Assembly (NCBI GenBank): GCA_024449915.1
Contig: JAMZAV010000053.1
Location: forward strand, 558,001 to 622,000
Reading direction: 5' to 3'
Length of the DNA stretch: 64,000 nucleotides
From: Sweltsa coloradensis
Lineage: Eukaryota > Arthropoda > Insecta > Plecoptera > Chloroperlidae
Both the position numbers and the translations under genes were made by a program. Positions 35,270 to 48,219 of the stretch are shown here, one piece after another. Position 1 is the stretch's first letter. Every line of letters starts with the position of its first letter. The notes below the pieces were generated by a model. It was not told the origin of the DNA and did no database searches. It saw only the letters and a program-made list of their open reading frames with translations.

Positions 35270-36790
35270 CAACTGCATTATGAACACGTGCTGAAGCAGC
35301 AGCGTCGAACCGGGTAGATTTGTCATTAATACCGATTCCAAAGCATTCAAGATATAAACAACTAAATATACATAGTAATGTGAGTTTACAACTTTATTTT
35401 ATTGGAAGCTTAACCAAGTACATTAATTGTATTAATGCCAAAACCAAAGCCGTTTAGATATAAAGCCTATAATTGAAATGAATATGAAATAACTGCTTAA
35501 GTTTGCTGCTAGTTGAATCCGGAACGTCTGATATTAATTTATGCGAATGAATGCCTCATCAATGAATGCATACTAAAGCAATTATGATAATTATTCCCAC
35601 GTGTAGAGGTGGACATGTGCGTTTACGCGTTTCACAGGGAGTCAAACCCGGTATATATGTAATATATATTATATTTTATTGTGGTTTACCATACCCTAGA
35701 CGGGTATGGAAGGCTACTGTAGGGCAATTCCCTCTTCAGCCTATATTACAATTAATTTTTAACTAAACATTACACACATGCACCTTATATCAATGCCCAA
35801 GGTATCAAGCTATAGCCGGCATTAAAAAAATTTGCACGCTTAAATCTAAAGCTATAATTTATAATTGTAGTCAAATCATGAATCTCTGTCAAGAATTAAG
35901 ATATAATTAATCCTACGGAATGCATAAGCATGTGAATAACATCTAAAGATTATTGGTAGGCGAACTCAGTACATTATGTTAATGCCAATACCAAAGTCAT
36001 TAAGATTGTCTAGTATCAATGCTAAAACAATCGGGATATACCCACGTACATACATAAAAAACATGTGAGTTTACATTGATTGTACTGAGAATCGAACCCG
36101 GTATATCTGTCAAGTGTCATTAATACCAATACCAAAGTAATGAAGAGACTCTAATATTTGTCAATAACAATACAAATAATTTAACCTACCTACATATACC
36201 CACGTGTATGCAAACAACCAAACATGTGAGTTAAAACAATAATTTACTGGGAGTCGAACTCAGTATAACTTATCTGTCATTAAATCCAATATCAAAGTTA
36301 TCAAGATAGTCCAGATTCTTTCATAAATACCGATATCAATTTAACCTACCTATACATAATACCCACGTGTATGCAAACATGCGAGTTTAAAACAATAATT
36401 TACTGGGAAACTAACTCAGTATCTGTTTTGAATACCAATTCTAAAGTTGTCAATACTCCAGTACATGTCATAAATACCAATACCAAAGTTATCAAGAGTC
36501 CAGTACATGTCATTAATACCAATGCCGAATGAATTAACCTACCACATAATACCCACGTGAATACAAAAACGGGACTTTTAATTAATTTGCTTGTACTGAG
36601 AATCAAACCCGGTATATCTGTCAAGTCTCATAAATACTAATTCTAAAGTAATCAAGAGAGGTCACTTTCTATCATTTGTACAAAACCCAATAACCTGCCT
36701 CCAAACCCACGTGTATACAAGCATAGCATGTGAGTTTGAAACGAGAGTTTACAGAGTCGAACTCAGTACGTCTGTCACCGAATGCCAAAA
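35270..36790. repeat. Satellite-like array, period about 155-190 bp
   Basis: Diverged units share GAATCGAACCCGGTATATCT, then GTCATTAATACCAATACCAA, then AGTAATCAAGA, then ACCCACGTGTATACAAACAT, then GTGAGTTT. Anchor positions 36095, 36254, 36410, 36603 and 36756 give the spacing. The first units (35270-35700) are most decayed. GAACCCGGTAT resembles a B box, so the unit may derive from a tRNA-like element. Each good unit holds a CACGTG E-box palindrome. Confidence 0.75.
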
Positions 36791-36836
36791 GGCAATTAAA
36801 CTATCTCTGCACGTGTATAGATGAGCGTGAGCTTAC

Positions 36837-37020
36837 CTTCGAGTGGTGTGTGCGAGCAGTGACTGATGTTGAATGGCGGCACACCAATACTCCAAGTCCC
36901 GTTAGCTTACGATGAACCAGTGGCGTACTTGTTGGGGCCACCTCGCTTCGTCACTTACTAAAGTGAGAGTGCTCGGGTAAAGGAATGATGTTGCCTGTTA
37001 AGGCGAAGGAGTGGGGATTC
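36837..37020 (-). promoter_or_regulatory. Speculative noncoding first exon and promoter
   Basis: On the minus strand a TATTATAAGAC lies near 37055, followed by GC-richer sequence and a donor GAAG|GTAAGC at 36837. The ATG exon needs an upstream untranslated exon on this strand, and this is the best-looking candidate. Nothing connects it directly to that gene, and it sits about 15 kb away. Confidence 0.15.
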
Positions 37021-37059
37021 TTAATGCTGTAAGAATTGCATGTCTTATAATACGCATTT

Positions 37060-38020
37060 GCAAAACATCGATTGATGACCTAGAAAGAAGTTCGCATTGT
37101 ATTGACAAATTAATGATTAATAAAATAAATACAATTAATTATGTCCGCCTTTCTAGAAGGTAATTACTGTTGATGATAGTGTTTTGAAATTTGATGTTTC
37201 CAAATTCCATTAGTATAAAAAATAGTTGGCTTTGAATTATGACATAGGCTACGCGAACGCATATGCGACATGCCCTGTGTCATCCCTCATGCAATAGCGA
37301 TTGTGTTCTGTGGATTCATGGTTATTATCATGCTAATAACTGTGTTTTATGACAATAATTTGCATTTCTTTTATGCTTATCGGGAACTTCAAACAGATTT
37401 GCATTTACATTTCCAGGCTACGTTCTACCTCTACTGTCGAAATGCGCAAATAATTTTTGCATAAAATCTTGAAACAATTCTCATATGTAAATTAATAGTG
37501 ACGATGGAATACCAGATACTGGAAAGTTTAAAAATTAAATTTTGTAGATACAAAAATATACAATAGCAATAAAATTAGAAATGATTAAAATAAATTAGTC
37601 AACTATACCTATTTGAAACTTTTTTGGGAACTTTTCCTGAGTCCAACTGTCACGATTGATATGCAATTTTGGAAAATTTTCAAGCAAGGATATGGTCACT
37701 CTTCTAAAGTCGAAAATTACTAAACATCATTGCCCATTACGCACAAATAAATTCCAAAATTTACCAATTTCGATTATTTTACAAAAATCCAAAATCCTAG
37801 AAATCCATTTGATTTATTCGGGTTTTTTGTGATTGTTTAAAAAAAATCTGATCTTTATAAGCCTGTTTATACATGACTTTAAGCTACATGAAAAGTGTGG
37901 TAACAATCTAATAAAAACTGGCTTCAGGAAGAGTTCCAGAAAAAATTCACTGGTATTGCAATTGCAGACTCTTAATGTCATTATTAATGTATGTGTAGGA
38001 CTACATGAGACTTGTTCACA
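37060..38020. other. No supported feature
   Basis: AT-rich sequence. The short open frames here lack any supporting motif. Confidence 0.4.
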
Positions 38021-38030
38021 AAAACGTGTT

Positions 38031-38450
38031 GCATTCCAAGGTTATTAGTGATTCTGATTAGCTACTTAATTGCGTCGGTATTTTTTTAATTATATTATTT
38101 AGCATGCTATATTCTAGATGATGAAGGTCTTGCACATGTCGACCCAAATAAAACAATACCCATATTAAATAGATTTATTGATAACAAATAATATAAGTTT
38201 TGTTTAGATCGTGTGTACAGTGGATAGAGGCCCTTCTTTCAAAATGTATTGCATACCAAGGTTATTAGTGATTAGCTAGTAATTGCGTTAGTAATGTTTT
38301 ATTATTTTATTTAACTTGCTAATCGAGATTATGATGATCTTGCACATGTCGACAAAAATAAAACTATTATTATATTAAAGAGATTGATAACAAATATTAT
38401 TACTTTTGTTTAGGTCGTGTGTCCAGTGGATAGACGCACAACTCCATTCC
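38031..38450. repeat. Tandem duplication of about 211 bp
   Basis: Two direct copies begin ATTGCATACCAAGGTTATTA (first copy GTTGCATTCCAAGG), share CTTGCACATGTCGAC and an AAATAAAAC segment, and end GTGTGTCCAGTGGATAGACG. The divergence is moderate. Confidence 0.7.
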
Positions 38451-38459
38451 ACTATATAA

Positions 38460-38505
38460 TAAAATTCCCCCCCTGATAATCAGCTATACTGAGTGGGTAG
38501 ACTCA
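38460..38505 (-). repeat. Fragment of the GTCTACCCACTCAG repeat
   Basis: The minus strand GAGTCTACCCACTCAGTATA and CTGATTATCAGGGGGG match the start of copies at 160, 2410 and 6735. Confidence 0.5.
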
Positions 38506-38509
38506 AAAC

Positions 38510-39675
38510 CAAAATGCATTTTTATTTATTTGACGATAATGATAACAATTATAAAATTAAAAGTAATTATACGTAAGTGGTATCAGCGTTTCCACGTGCA
38601 TTTATCTACAGAGTTTCAAATATGAGTTTGTTATATACATACCATTTTAAACTGTGTATTCTACTTTAGTGCGCGCGTTTTCAGAAACATTCACAAAAAC
38701 TAGTTTCTACAGATATTTTTCAATTTGTGCTTTTCAAATGTAACATACGTATTTTATGTTAATTTTCTCACTTAGTTATCGCATAGAATGCTTAACATAG
38801 ATCATGTGCTTCAAAAATAGGATAATAATGATTATATAATTCAGAACTATATTAAAACCTGATATTCTAGTAAAAATCACAAAACAAAAATCACTGGAAC
38901 CTGAAATACCGCTTTGATTGCATTCTACACTGACCGTTGGCATAATTAATTCCACGGCGCAACTAACTGCCGCAAATAAACGTTTACCAGCGGAAATATA
39001 GCAGCACGGTTGCATAACATTATGCAGTTTATTCGAGACGTTTGATTTAAAAACATCGATTACTTCAATACTACAGAAAATAAGTACAAACATTATCCGG
39101 TAGCTATACCGTTATTTCTTTTTATTACTTCAACGTGGTTTCAATCCAATAGCACACTGTGTTCTATTATTTTTTCTTCAGGGGTTTTCATTTGCCTACA
39201 TCCAACAAATCCCATTAGTCGTTGTATTTCTATTTAATACACACACAACGACATAAACATATTAATGGTTATATTATTTTCAACTTTGCATATTACCCTG
39301 AATCAAAGAATAAAACACCTATCAGTGTGATGTGTACAACTGAACTACCGTTTTCAATAAATGTGTACATTACTGTTTTACCTATAGTAGTTACTCAAGC
39401 CATACACGCGGCACAACATTTCTCGAGATCGCCGGTACGCTACAGCCATCGGTAATCCTTACTGAAGGTTTTAACAAGTTCGGTTTTTATTTAAAATACA
39501 TATATAATAGATTTTTCGATAATCCTTGCCTCCTAACATTTTTTCGCACTTATTCTGACAAACCTCAATCACTTTATCAGGGTTAAGATGTCCCTTGGAG
39601 GGCTTACTATAAAATTATTAATTATTATGTGTTCACTCAAATATAGTATTGCTGCCATTTTACATTGAGGTATAT
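38510..39675. other. No supported feature
   Basis: AT-rich sequence. The minus-strand open frame at 38776-39093 shows no domain or splice context. Confidence 0.4.
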
Positions 39676-39680
39676 ACTAA

Positions 39681-40435
39681 AACTAGGAAAACGCTTAAGT
39701 CCCGCCGCGTTGTTGGATGAGCGTAATTGGTGCATTGAGCTGCCATGTGTTATGCGAATTTTCTGTTGTTCTGTGGAAAAATCATTACTAAGTTGAAATT
39801 TTTTTTAAATTAAATTAAATTTAAAAAAAAATTAACTTCAATTTTTTAATTTATTTTAATTAATCGTAATTGTTAAAAAAAAATCGTAAATTTGCGATTT
39901 TTATAAGAAATAATTTCTCGATTGCGCTCAAATTTAACACTTATATATTAATTCATCAAATTAAGGTTCTGCGAAAAAATCATTACATTCGGATAAAGCA
40001 TGTAGGTGTTATAAGTCAAAGAATTGTTTAAAAAAAGAAAAAAAACGTAAAATTTCGATTTTTATGATAAATATTTTTTCAATTGCGCTCAAATTTCCCA
40101 AGAATATCTTAATTCATAAAATAAAGGTTCTGTGCAAAAATCATCAAAATCGGATAAAGTATGTAGGTGTTATAAGTCGAAGAAATGTTTTAAAAATCGA
40201 AAAAAATCATAAAATTGCGATTTTCATGAGAAATAATTTTCCGATTGCGCTCAAAAACGTGGCAGTTCTAAGTTCAGAGATTTCGAAGGCCTCCATAAAA
40301 TTTCATCGCAATCGGAGTATCGGTTTAGCCGAATCGTGTGGACAAACAGACAAAAATACAAAAAGAAAGAAGAAAAAAAAATCCGGGATTTTTTCTCCAG
40401 TGTAGTAGAATGGAATCTTCGCTACGCTCATCCAA
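39681..40435 (+). mobile_element. GGATGAGCG-end element
   Basis: It starts ACTAGGAAAACGCTTAAGTC, then CCGCCGCGTTGTTGGATGAGCG, and ends TCTTCGCTACGCTCATCCAA, so ATGAGCG is inverted near both ends. Inside, a block around ATTTTTATGAGAAATAATTT and CGATTGCGCTCAAA is repeated two or three times. The last third has TTTCGAAGGCCTCCATAAAA, ATTTCATCGCAATCGGAGTA and ACAAACAGACAAAAA, a tail seen in many invertebrate non-autonomous elements. No real protein. Confidence 0.75.
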
Positions 40436-40439
40436 TAAA

Positions 40440-41490
40440 CTTTAAAAACATATATAAACAGAAAACGTTTCAAATTCAAAGATATAAATTCAAAATATCA
40501 AAATTTGCCGCCACGGCGCCAAGGGGGTTTCACATACACTTCTGCCATCAAGTAAGTCATTTTAATCCTTGTACTTTCTGCCATCAATAATTTTTAATAG
40601 CCTCCTTTTGATCCATTTCTAGAACTAGAATCAAATTCTTTGACGTTGATCAATTGTTTATATTTTTACTCTTGCAAGTCTTGTTGCCCCGTATTGAAAA
40701 TATTAAAAGTCAAAGTTATGAATATCAATTATGAATAATGATAATAATATTATCAATTATGAAATTAAAGTTTATTTGCACTGTAACGATTTTTCTCACT
40801 TGTCATTATTATCTAGTCACAACCCTTACTTATTCAGTATTATTCGTAAATGCTCAGTACAAGGTATCTTTAATTCAATCTTCCTATTTGCATCTTCTTT
40901 ATAACCTCTCTGATGAGCATTTCATTTCTTTCCATGCGTCTAAATAATTCCAGTAACTAATTCTTCTTTCGATACCACATATAGAAGTAATCACCGTATA
41001 CATACGGGTCCTCATTTTTTTAAATCGAAAATTGACCCTTTCCTCTTGCAATACGAAATACACATGTAGGTCTCATAATGCCCTCTTTAACGGAGCCTGT
41101 CCGGTAATACATTTTACACAATAGCAATAATCAAGTATTACTTTTTTTAATATTATGTTTTACAGCGGCCTACATTAAAGACTTCTGTCGTTTCTTAACT
41201 TAATTTGGTAAAATTTAATCTCTTTTTTCTTTAAACAATTGTTGTAATTGAGAATGTTTTGTGGCCGAGGTAAGTATAGATTAGGCATTGCGTCGCTACG
41301 TATAGCCCAAAAACTACTTGGTTTGATCTTAAAACTTGGTAATTTATAACGAAAATTTACATAACAGCAATATTAATATTCTTTATATTTTTTTTTAAAT
41401 TATGTTATTACTGCCACCAACAACAGAGTTACCTCCACAAGTGCGATATAGGCTTTTACAAAAAATAATTATATAAAGAAATCAAACGAC
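40440..41490. other. No supported feature
   Basis: AT-rich spacer between two copies of the GGATGAGCG-end family. Confidence 0.4.
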
Positions 41491-41492
41491 AT

Positions 41493-42053
41493 AACTAGGA
41501 AAACGGTTAACTCCCGCCGCGTTGATTGATGAGCCTTTTTGTAAGTTTTTAGTTTGCGTAGGACCACTTTTCCTTTGCAAGTGCTTTTTGAATGCATTGT
41601 AGGTGATTGTTGTCAAGTTTCTATTGTTACTTGTTGATTGTTATAATAAACCTCAAAAAACTCATATTGTAACCTTTATTCTATGGATTCTGGCTAACTT
41701 TTTCAACTTTATCTTTCAGAAAGCAATACATCACCATTACCTTAATGTCCATGAACGTTGTAGCCCTACCCGTTCGGTCAGAATCGGCCCAAATGTCACG
41801 AAAATATCGCACTTAAAATCGAAAAAAATCGTAAAAGTACGATATTTATGAGAAATATTTCTTCGATTGTACCCAAAAACGAGGCAGGTCTAAGTTCAGA
41901 GATTTCGAAGGTCCCCTCCAATTTTCATCAAGATCGCATCTGCCGTTTGCCCGGTAGCGTGCGAACAAACAGACAGAGAGGGAAAAAACAAAAACATTGG
42001 AGCTAAATTTTTTGAGGGGTCAGTGAAATTAAAGTCTTCACTTCGCTCATCCA
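41493..42053 (+). mobile_element. GGATGAGCG-end element, second plus-strand copy
   Basis: It starts ACTAGGAAAACGGTTAACTC, then CCGCCGCG and ends CTTCACTTCGCTCATCC. It is closer to the minus-strand copy at 22355-22947 than to the copy at 39681: the shared GGCCCAAATGTCACGAAAAT, ATCGCAC and AGGGGTCAGTGAAATT define a subfamily. Confidence 0.75.
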
Positions 42054-42258
42054 AAAATCAAACAACATAAATAGGTCTACTCAGGTGCACAAAGTACATT
42101 ATACTAAACGAAATGCAAATACATAGAAAACTATGACGATTACAATGTTATATAACGCCAAGAACATTGAAGAAAAACTTTTCAAAACATTGGAAATTTA
42201 GGTGATTTATGCCTACAATTCATTTCTGCTTACGATTATAATATAAGTGGTGGGAGGC

Positions 42259-42328
<70 letters not shown>
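42259..42328 (+). repeat. (GA)n microsatellite
   Basis: About 35 GA units with two or three interruptions. Confidence 0.95.
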
Positions 42329-42331
<3 letters not shown>

Positions 42332-42719
42332 AATGATCTTAAAATTTGTGGATTTGAAATTAAGGGGTTGGTATGAACTTTGGGGTTTGATTTACGTACG
42401 TGCGTTTATGTGTCAACACGTGTAAAATATTTTGCCTTCACCACGGTGTTAGCCCTCTCGAAAACAAAACTATAAGTATGAGATATCCGTGAACGATAGT
42501 TCAGCATAACATTCTGAAGTGTTTTTGTATCATATTTATACAAAAGAACAATGCACGCTAGAAGAAATCAAGCTTGACTCTGAACTAAGAGAAAACACCG
42601 AAAAGTTTGCACTTTTTGTTGAACACTGGTATAATCACACTTTTTGTAAGTCACTCTTGGCAACGTTATAACTGATGATGGTAAAGCTTTGACTAAGTCG
42701 TTGGCGAGTGTTTAAGGCT

Positions 42720-43250
42720 GTTCCACATTATTTTTTTATTTTCTAAAATATGCAACTTAGTAAAAATATAGTGATTGTAATTGAAACCTGGCGCTAGCAT
42801 CAAAACGATTTTTGAAAATTTATCTGATCGGGCACACGGCAAATATTTTATTTCAATCTAAAATTACACCGAGCACATCGTTCAACGTTGATGGTTGATT
42901 CTGTGAGATTAAGGTTCCAACTATTTTTCTTGAAATAATTGAGATGATACTTGAAGCTCGAGTCGGTGTTGTAAATGTATTCATCTGTTCGACTAGTACA
43001 CTCACGCATACATAGACAATATTTCGATAAAAAATTATTTTTCGATATCATGTTTACTGCGAATTTTTCCGTTTGGCATTATACAAATTAATACAAAATC
43101 CTTTATACCGTATAATTAAAAATTCGTAGAAAATACCATTGTATAAGACCGTATGTTTTTCTCTTCTAAACTGATGAAAAACAGTTGAACATCAATCTGA
43201 CAGAAACACAAACATCTTCGTTGAATGCTGTGCTAGATGTATAGTTGCAG
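42720..43250. mobile_element. Diverged relative of the large palindrome at 52 kb
   Basis: TTGAAACCTGGCGC, then TTATCTGATCGGGCACACGG, CATCGTTCAACGTTGATGG and, at the right, CAGAAACACAAACATCTTCG, then TTGAATGCTGTGC match the arms of the element at 52010-52620, in the same order. The arms still pair weakly with each other. Confidence 0.5.
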
Positions 43251-43925
43251 TCCAAAATATTGTAAAGAAGCAATATGTGCCGTGTGTGCCTAATTAAAAA
43301 AAGAAATAGCAAAGAATTGTTATGAGGTTTCAATCTCATTCACTATATTTTTACTTAGTTACATATTTCAGAAAGTTGAAAAACGGGATTGAACCACCTA
43401 TTTAACCTATAGAGACACGTACTAACTCAAATTAGGACTTAGTAAATTGAATCACAGGCTAACATTTGCGTCAGTGGCATACAAAAATGTAAGTTTCTAC
43501 CGCACTTTGAATAAGTAGTTTTATTTAATAAAGTTGCCACTGTTAAATAAATAGGCCATGCGAAGCGTTATCTTTCGATGTTAAAGATCGCTATCCACGA
43601 AATAGTTTTATGTAAGGAGATGTTCTTTCACCTTTATGTTTTCTTCGTCAATTCCGGAAAATTAGAAATTTATAGAGGAACTGACAAATATTTGTGCTTT
43701 CATTACTATCATTAGTAGCCTAAATGTTAATTGTAGTTTTAATCCGTGATAATGGCGGTATGCACCGTCTAAATATGGCTGAGCGTATTTTATGGTACTT
43801 TGTTTTAATTACATTAAATAAACTTCTTTTAGATTTTATTAAAACGTTATGAAATAAAATGATTTGATATCCCTAAAGATTTCGCCGGCTTATGAATGAA
43901 TCAAGAAGTTTCTCTTGCATATAGT

Positions 43926-44392
43926 AACTAGGAAGCTTCGCAAACGCTTTTTCAGGCGCGTTGTTCGATGAGCGTAATTTTTTTATTAAACAAAAAAAGG
44001 CGTAAAATTGAGATTTTTATGAGAAATAATTTTTCGATTACGCTCAAATTTCACACCAATATATTAATTCGTAAAATTAAGGTTCTGTGAAAAAATCAGT
44101 ACATTCGAATAAAGCATGTAGGTGTTATAAGTCAAAGAAAGTTTAAAAAATCGAAAAAAATCGTAAAATTGCAATTTTTTATGAGAAATAATTTTTCGAT
44201 TACGCTCAAAAACGTGGCAGTTCTAAGTTCAGAGATTTCGAAGGTCTCCAGAAATTTTCATCTCAATTAAAGCATCGGTTTAGCCGAAATCGTGTTAACA
44301 AACACAAAAATACCGGAAAAACAAAACATTCCGGATTTTTTTCTCCACTGTAGTAGAATGGAATCTTCGCTTCGCTCGCTACGCTCATCCAA
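43926..44392 (+). mobile_element. GGATGAGCG-end element, third plus-strand copy
   Basis: It starts AACTAGGAAGCTTCGCAAAC, continues GCGCGTTGTTCGATGAGCG, and ends CGCTACGCTCATCC. It is shorter than the copy at 39681 but shares its inner TTATGAGAAATAATTTTTCG repeats and the TCTAAGTTCAGAGATTTCGA block. Confidence 0.75.
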
Positions 44393-44809
44393 AAACATCA
44401 TCGCAACTGGAATTTGTCTAATATTAACATACTTCTGACCTACATTGAAAGTTGAGTTCAATGATTTTTTTGTTTATCGAAATAATAATGATATATGAAA
44501 ATTGTTAAATATACTACTGTTCTCGCCTTTAAATATTTTCGTTTCCTAAATAAATTAACAATACATTTTGTTTTAAGTTACACAATCAACCAACATTCCG
44601 AAGTTAATTAAAACAGGAAAGGTGTAGATTCATCAAACCAAAACTAATTTTCCTTCAAAATCACACTTTGACACTTGAGAAAATTTTCCGGCTTGTTTAT
44701 GTGTAGGATGTGTAACGGTGCAATAAGCCTAGTTATAACGGTCATTGTCACACTTCACATTGCAAGGGCCATGTCCAGCACGGTACGGACAGAACTGTAC
44801 AATATATAT

Positions 44810-45600
44810 ATTTGAAATGGAATATGCAAACAGATTTTGATCGTAACAGAGCTGCTTCCTTGCTTGGGTTTGTAAATAGGAGTATTGGTAGGAGTAGGCA
44901 ACGTACAATTCAAACCGCTTACCTAACACTAAATAAGACCTGTTTTAACATATGGCATTCCAGCATGGCATCCAACTACTCAGCAAAATATATGCAAACT
45001 TGAACGCATACAGAATAGAGCCACTAAAATGATTTAAGGTAAGGCTTGTTTCAATCCCAGTGCTACTGCACGCCGCAATCTGTGTAAGATTTTTTGTAAG
45101 CAAGCTGATGTTAAGCTGTTGAGGGGTATGCTGTGTAGTAAGGTGAATGTAGAAATATCCATTGGCAAAAGACAGCTACTTCGAAATGATAATGGCATTC
45201 CCTTGATACCTCCACGGGCTAGAACATCAGCATATCAAAATGGTTTTTACAATCGATCTGTCTCCTTATTGAATGCATTTCCAAATGTATTAAAAACAGA
45301 CAGTAGTTTCAATAGCGTCATCAAAGATTATTTTAAGTAGGTTGTTGTTCTGTTTTTGTTAGTTGAAATATTGTTTAGTTTAGGTTATGTAGTGATTTTA
45401 TAATATTTATTGATGTTGTATTTGATACTGTATTTAACTTGGACATTGTATTTTATTATAATTGTATTAGAGGGTGACAGGTACTCACGTACTATGGGGC
45501 AGATGCTCTATCTGTCACTCTTACATTTATTGTTAATATTACATGTCAATTGTTGTAAACAAAAAATGCAAATATTAATAAACAAATAAATAATAAACAA
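44810..45600 (+). pseudogene. LINE reverse transcriptase C-terminal end and 3' tail
   Basis: Three frame-shifted pieces read in order: FVNRSIGRSRQRTIQTAYLT, then WHPTTQQNICKLERIQNRAT, then a final open stretch at 45119-45340 containing PPRARTSAYQNGFYNRSVSL and ending NSVIKDYFK with a TAG stop. The order and wording are those of the thumb/connection and C-terminal region of Jockey/CR1-like non-LTR retrotransposons. About 250 bases later an AATAAACAAATAAATAAT run forms the 3' tail. The 5' part is missing, as expected for truncated insertions. Confidence 0.8.
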
Positions 45601-45609
45601 ATAATCACA

Positions 45610-46770
45610 TCACGATTACCACTGTAAAAATAACATACATTTATTGCCAAGATTGCTTGGATCTATTGTATTGGTGTGATTAGCATCAAAATTGTCATTT
45701 CGCGCGGGAACGATTATTTTAAAGTGTCGTGTTTCAAATGAAAGAATATATTAAAATTCATTCAATTTTATAATTATATAAATTTGTAATTGCCAAAAAA
45801 CAATCCACGACTAGAATATTTTAAATTGTTGTTACGGTCCAGATTCGTCTCGCTATTGTATTTTTATCTGGGTTAAGCAAAATGCAACACATCATCATAT
45901 ATATCGTGAGGACATAATCCGTTCACTTTTTGCCCTCGGGTGGTACCTTGATAATGCAAGCGCCTGACTAACTGTGTATGTCAGGTGTATGGGGAACTTT
46001 GTGACTATTCTATCTAACCGTTAGTCATCAAGGAGTAGATACCGATTAAATCAGTGGTTTTTCAGAAAAGTGGTTGTGTTATACAACTTTTCTAAAACAT
46101 GCTTAGCAAAATTAATACTTATACACTAATAGTTAGTAAATGCATGATAAATCAATTCCACATAGTATACCCTTCTGATACATATATATTTTTGCATAAA
46201 CGAATGAACTTTATTACTAATCGAGCAATTTTTGAGATTGCAATGGACTGTTGGACCGGTTTTTCGTAATGTTCTAGGTCCAAAACCAAGATTTTTCATA
46301 TATTCAATTCGCTAATGTGCCCTGCCACTTTACACGAAACCACACATAATATCAAACCCTTTTATACTTTTCATATCTTCCACCAAAAGAACAAGTTCAA
46401 TAATATGTTATTGAATTGAAAGCCTTATATTTTGAATATATATTCACTTTCATGTCCATGTCCAATTCGAAATAAATGTTAATAACTGTGTATAAAGCTT
46501 AATCAACGTGCAGATGTACATATTTGAGTGAGTTAATTTTTACCAATATGGGTAGCTAATGCGTCATGAGATCATCGGTTCTATATACGACAACGACCAT
46601 CACGCGGAAGAGTTTTCCCAAGTTTCATCAATCTAAAAAGGAATCCAGGGATTATGTAATACAAAATTGCTGCTGGAAATTCTTTCTCTACCGATCCTTA
46701 TACACAGTATGATTAATGACAAATAAGCACGGGTAGCCAAAATAGGGAGCAAAACTGTTATACAACTTTT
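45610..46770. other. No supported feature
   Basis: AT-rich spacer. I see no exon or repeat unit. Confidence 0.4.
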
Positions 46771-46774
46771 GTCT

Positions 46775-46985
46775 CCTTGGTGGAGGCGCCGGGTCTAGCC
46801 TCTCTCCCGTCACCCCAAGGTTAAATAAAAACGCTCTGCATAGACCAAGTTGAAGGTTATTGTCATCTAATAAACACATGCCAATCGGAGATCATGTTCG
46901 GTTTGCTCCGTGACGGATACACTCGGTCAGACGGACGGACCAGCCGAAAAGTTATAAATATTGAGGCGAGTTATGCCTTCCTAAT
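46775..46985 (+). repeat. GGTGGAGGCGCCGGG repeat
   Basis: It starts TTGGTGGAGGCGCCGGGT and later has CATGCCAATCGGAGATCATG, TTCGGTTTGC and GACGGACGGA, as in the copies at 59850 and 10555. It ends TATGCCTTCCTAATAA. Confidence 0.6.
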
Positions 46986-46989
46986 AAGT

Positions 46990-48055
46990 AAATAAAACTC
47001 TGGCTAACAAGATTAAAGGGTTAATAGGACACATTTGGCACTTTGCAAATAGCTATTCGCTAGGTCCAGAAGCGTCCGACGTATATACAACTTTGTAACG
47101 TTGTGAATAAAGCATACATGGACAGCCTACACTGTGATGATTTTCAAAAATTTTGTACTCAATACAGCAACGACACAAAGTGAAAGAATTTTGAAATTTT
47201 GTACTAATTAACCAAAATAAAAATGAGTTGAAAAATCAATTATTTATTTTAAATTATGTTTAAACCAATTTTAGAAAAGTGTTACTGTATAGCCCTATAT
47301 ATTTCCACTTTCGTGACAACTGTTCAAAATTCCAAACACCTGTGGTGTTAGGAAGCCGAACGATCAGGCATGTGGCTAAAACACAATGTCCCTATGAATG
47401 CCATATCCTCATAATAGGAAATAATTTAATAAAGTTGCTGTTACGTTCACTATAACCTTTAATATCACAATAATCATCCGTTATGTTCAAATTACTCTAC
47501 ATGCACTCTAGGGCAATAAATCAGAAACTAGCTCCACTCTCTAGAGTCTACGAGACCCTTTAGAACATTATCTCTGCAACTTGTCAACCGCTCAATCTTG
47601 ATAACACACTACATATTCTCTGAATGCTACTACCTTGTGATGCAACCAATAAAAGCTCTCCGTTTCAAACCATCATGTTACATAAAAAAAAAACAAGCAG
47701 CTTGCATTGTTCTTTCTCATTATTTCAATTGCATACAATTGATCACATCATAAAATGGAAATGCAACTGTCAAGTATGTAGGATGTAAACACTAACTGGG
47801 CTATCTCTTGCAAAATACAATTGTGCTTATCGTAATTATATGGGATAACTAGGAGGTTATCTTGGTTTCTTGCAATACTCTAACGTTAATTGCGAATAAT
47901 ACAATTGTATGAACCTTGGATCAGCTTATATCGGTCGAGCATTTTCGAGTTTTATTATTTTATATATAAATTACCTCTTTTGTATTTTCTTTTTGCTATG
48001 ACTGTAAAAGCAGTTCAAAAGAAAATGTTTCGTAGGTAACTCACTGTAGGGTACA
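46990..48055. other. No supported feature
   Basis: AT-rich spacer. I see no exon, RNA gene or repeat unit. Confidence 0.4.
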
Positions 48056-48059
48056 CATT

Positions 48060-48215
48060 AGTACACCTGTGGTTGTGGCTCTCTATACAGATGCTTAACT
48101 AGATAATTAGGGTGTTCAGATTTGGAAGGAATGTCCAATGACTGCTATAAGGACTCAATCACAGCATTCATCTATGTTTGAAGAGAGCCTTGGAAAAAAC
48201 CTTGTGATTAGATTT
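48060..48215 (-). mobile_element. 3' half of the tRNA-type SINE
   Basis: The plus strand TTAGGGTGTTCAGATTTGGA, then AGGAATGTCC and the GGACTCAATC and GCCTTGGAAAAAACCTT segments are the reverse complement of the body of the copies at 49860-50010 and 55850-55997. The tRNA-like head is missing. Confidence 0.6.
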
Positions 48216-48219
48216 CTGG

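Noticed and set aside
35270..36790. CRISPR-like array
   Set aside because: Units are long and diverged with no unique spacers of constant length, and the context is eukaryotic.
38776..39093. 105-codon minus-strand frame
   Set aside because: No recognisable family, AT-rich ends, no splice or promoter context.
40064..40590. 113- and 84-codon frames rich in Lys, Ile and Asn
   Set aside because: They fall in the GGATGAGCG-end element; composition reflects A-rich DNA, and other copies of the element do not keep the frames.
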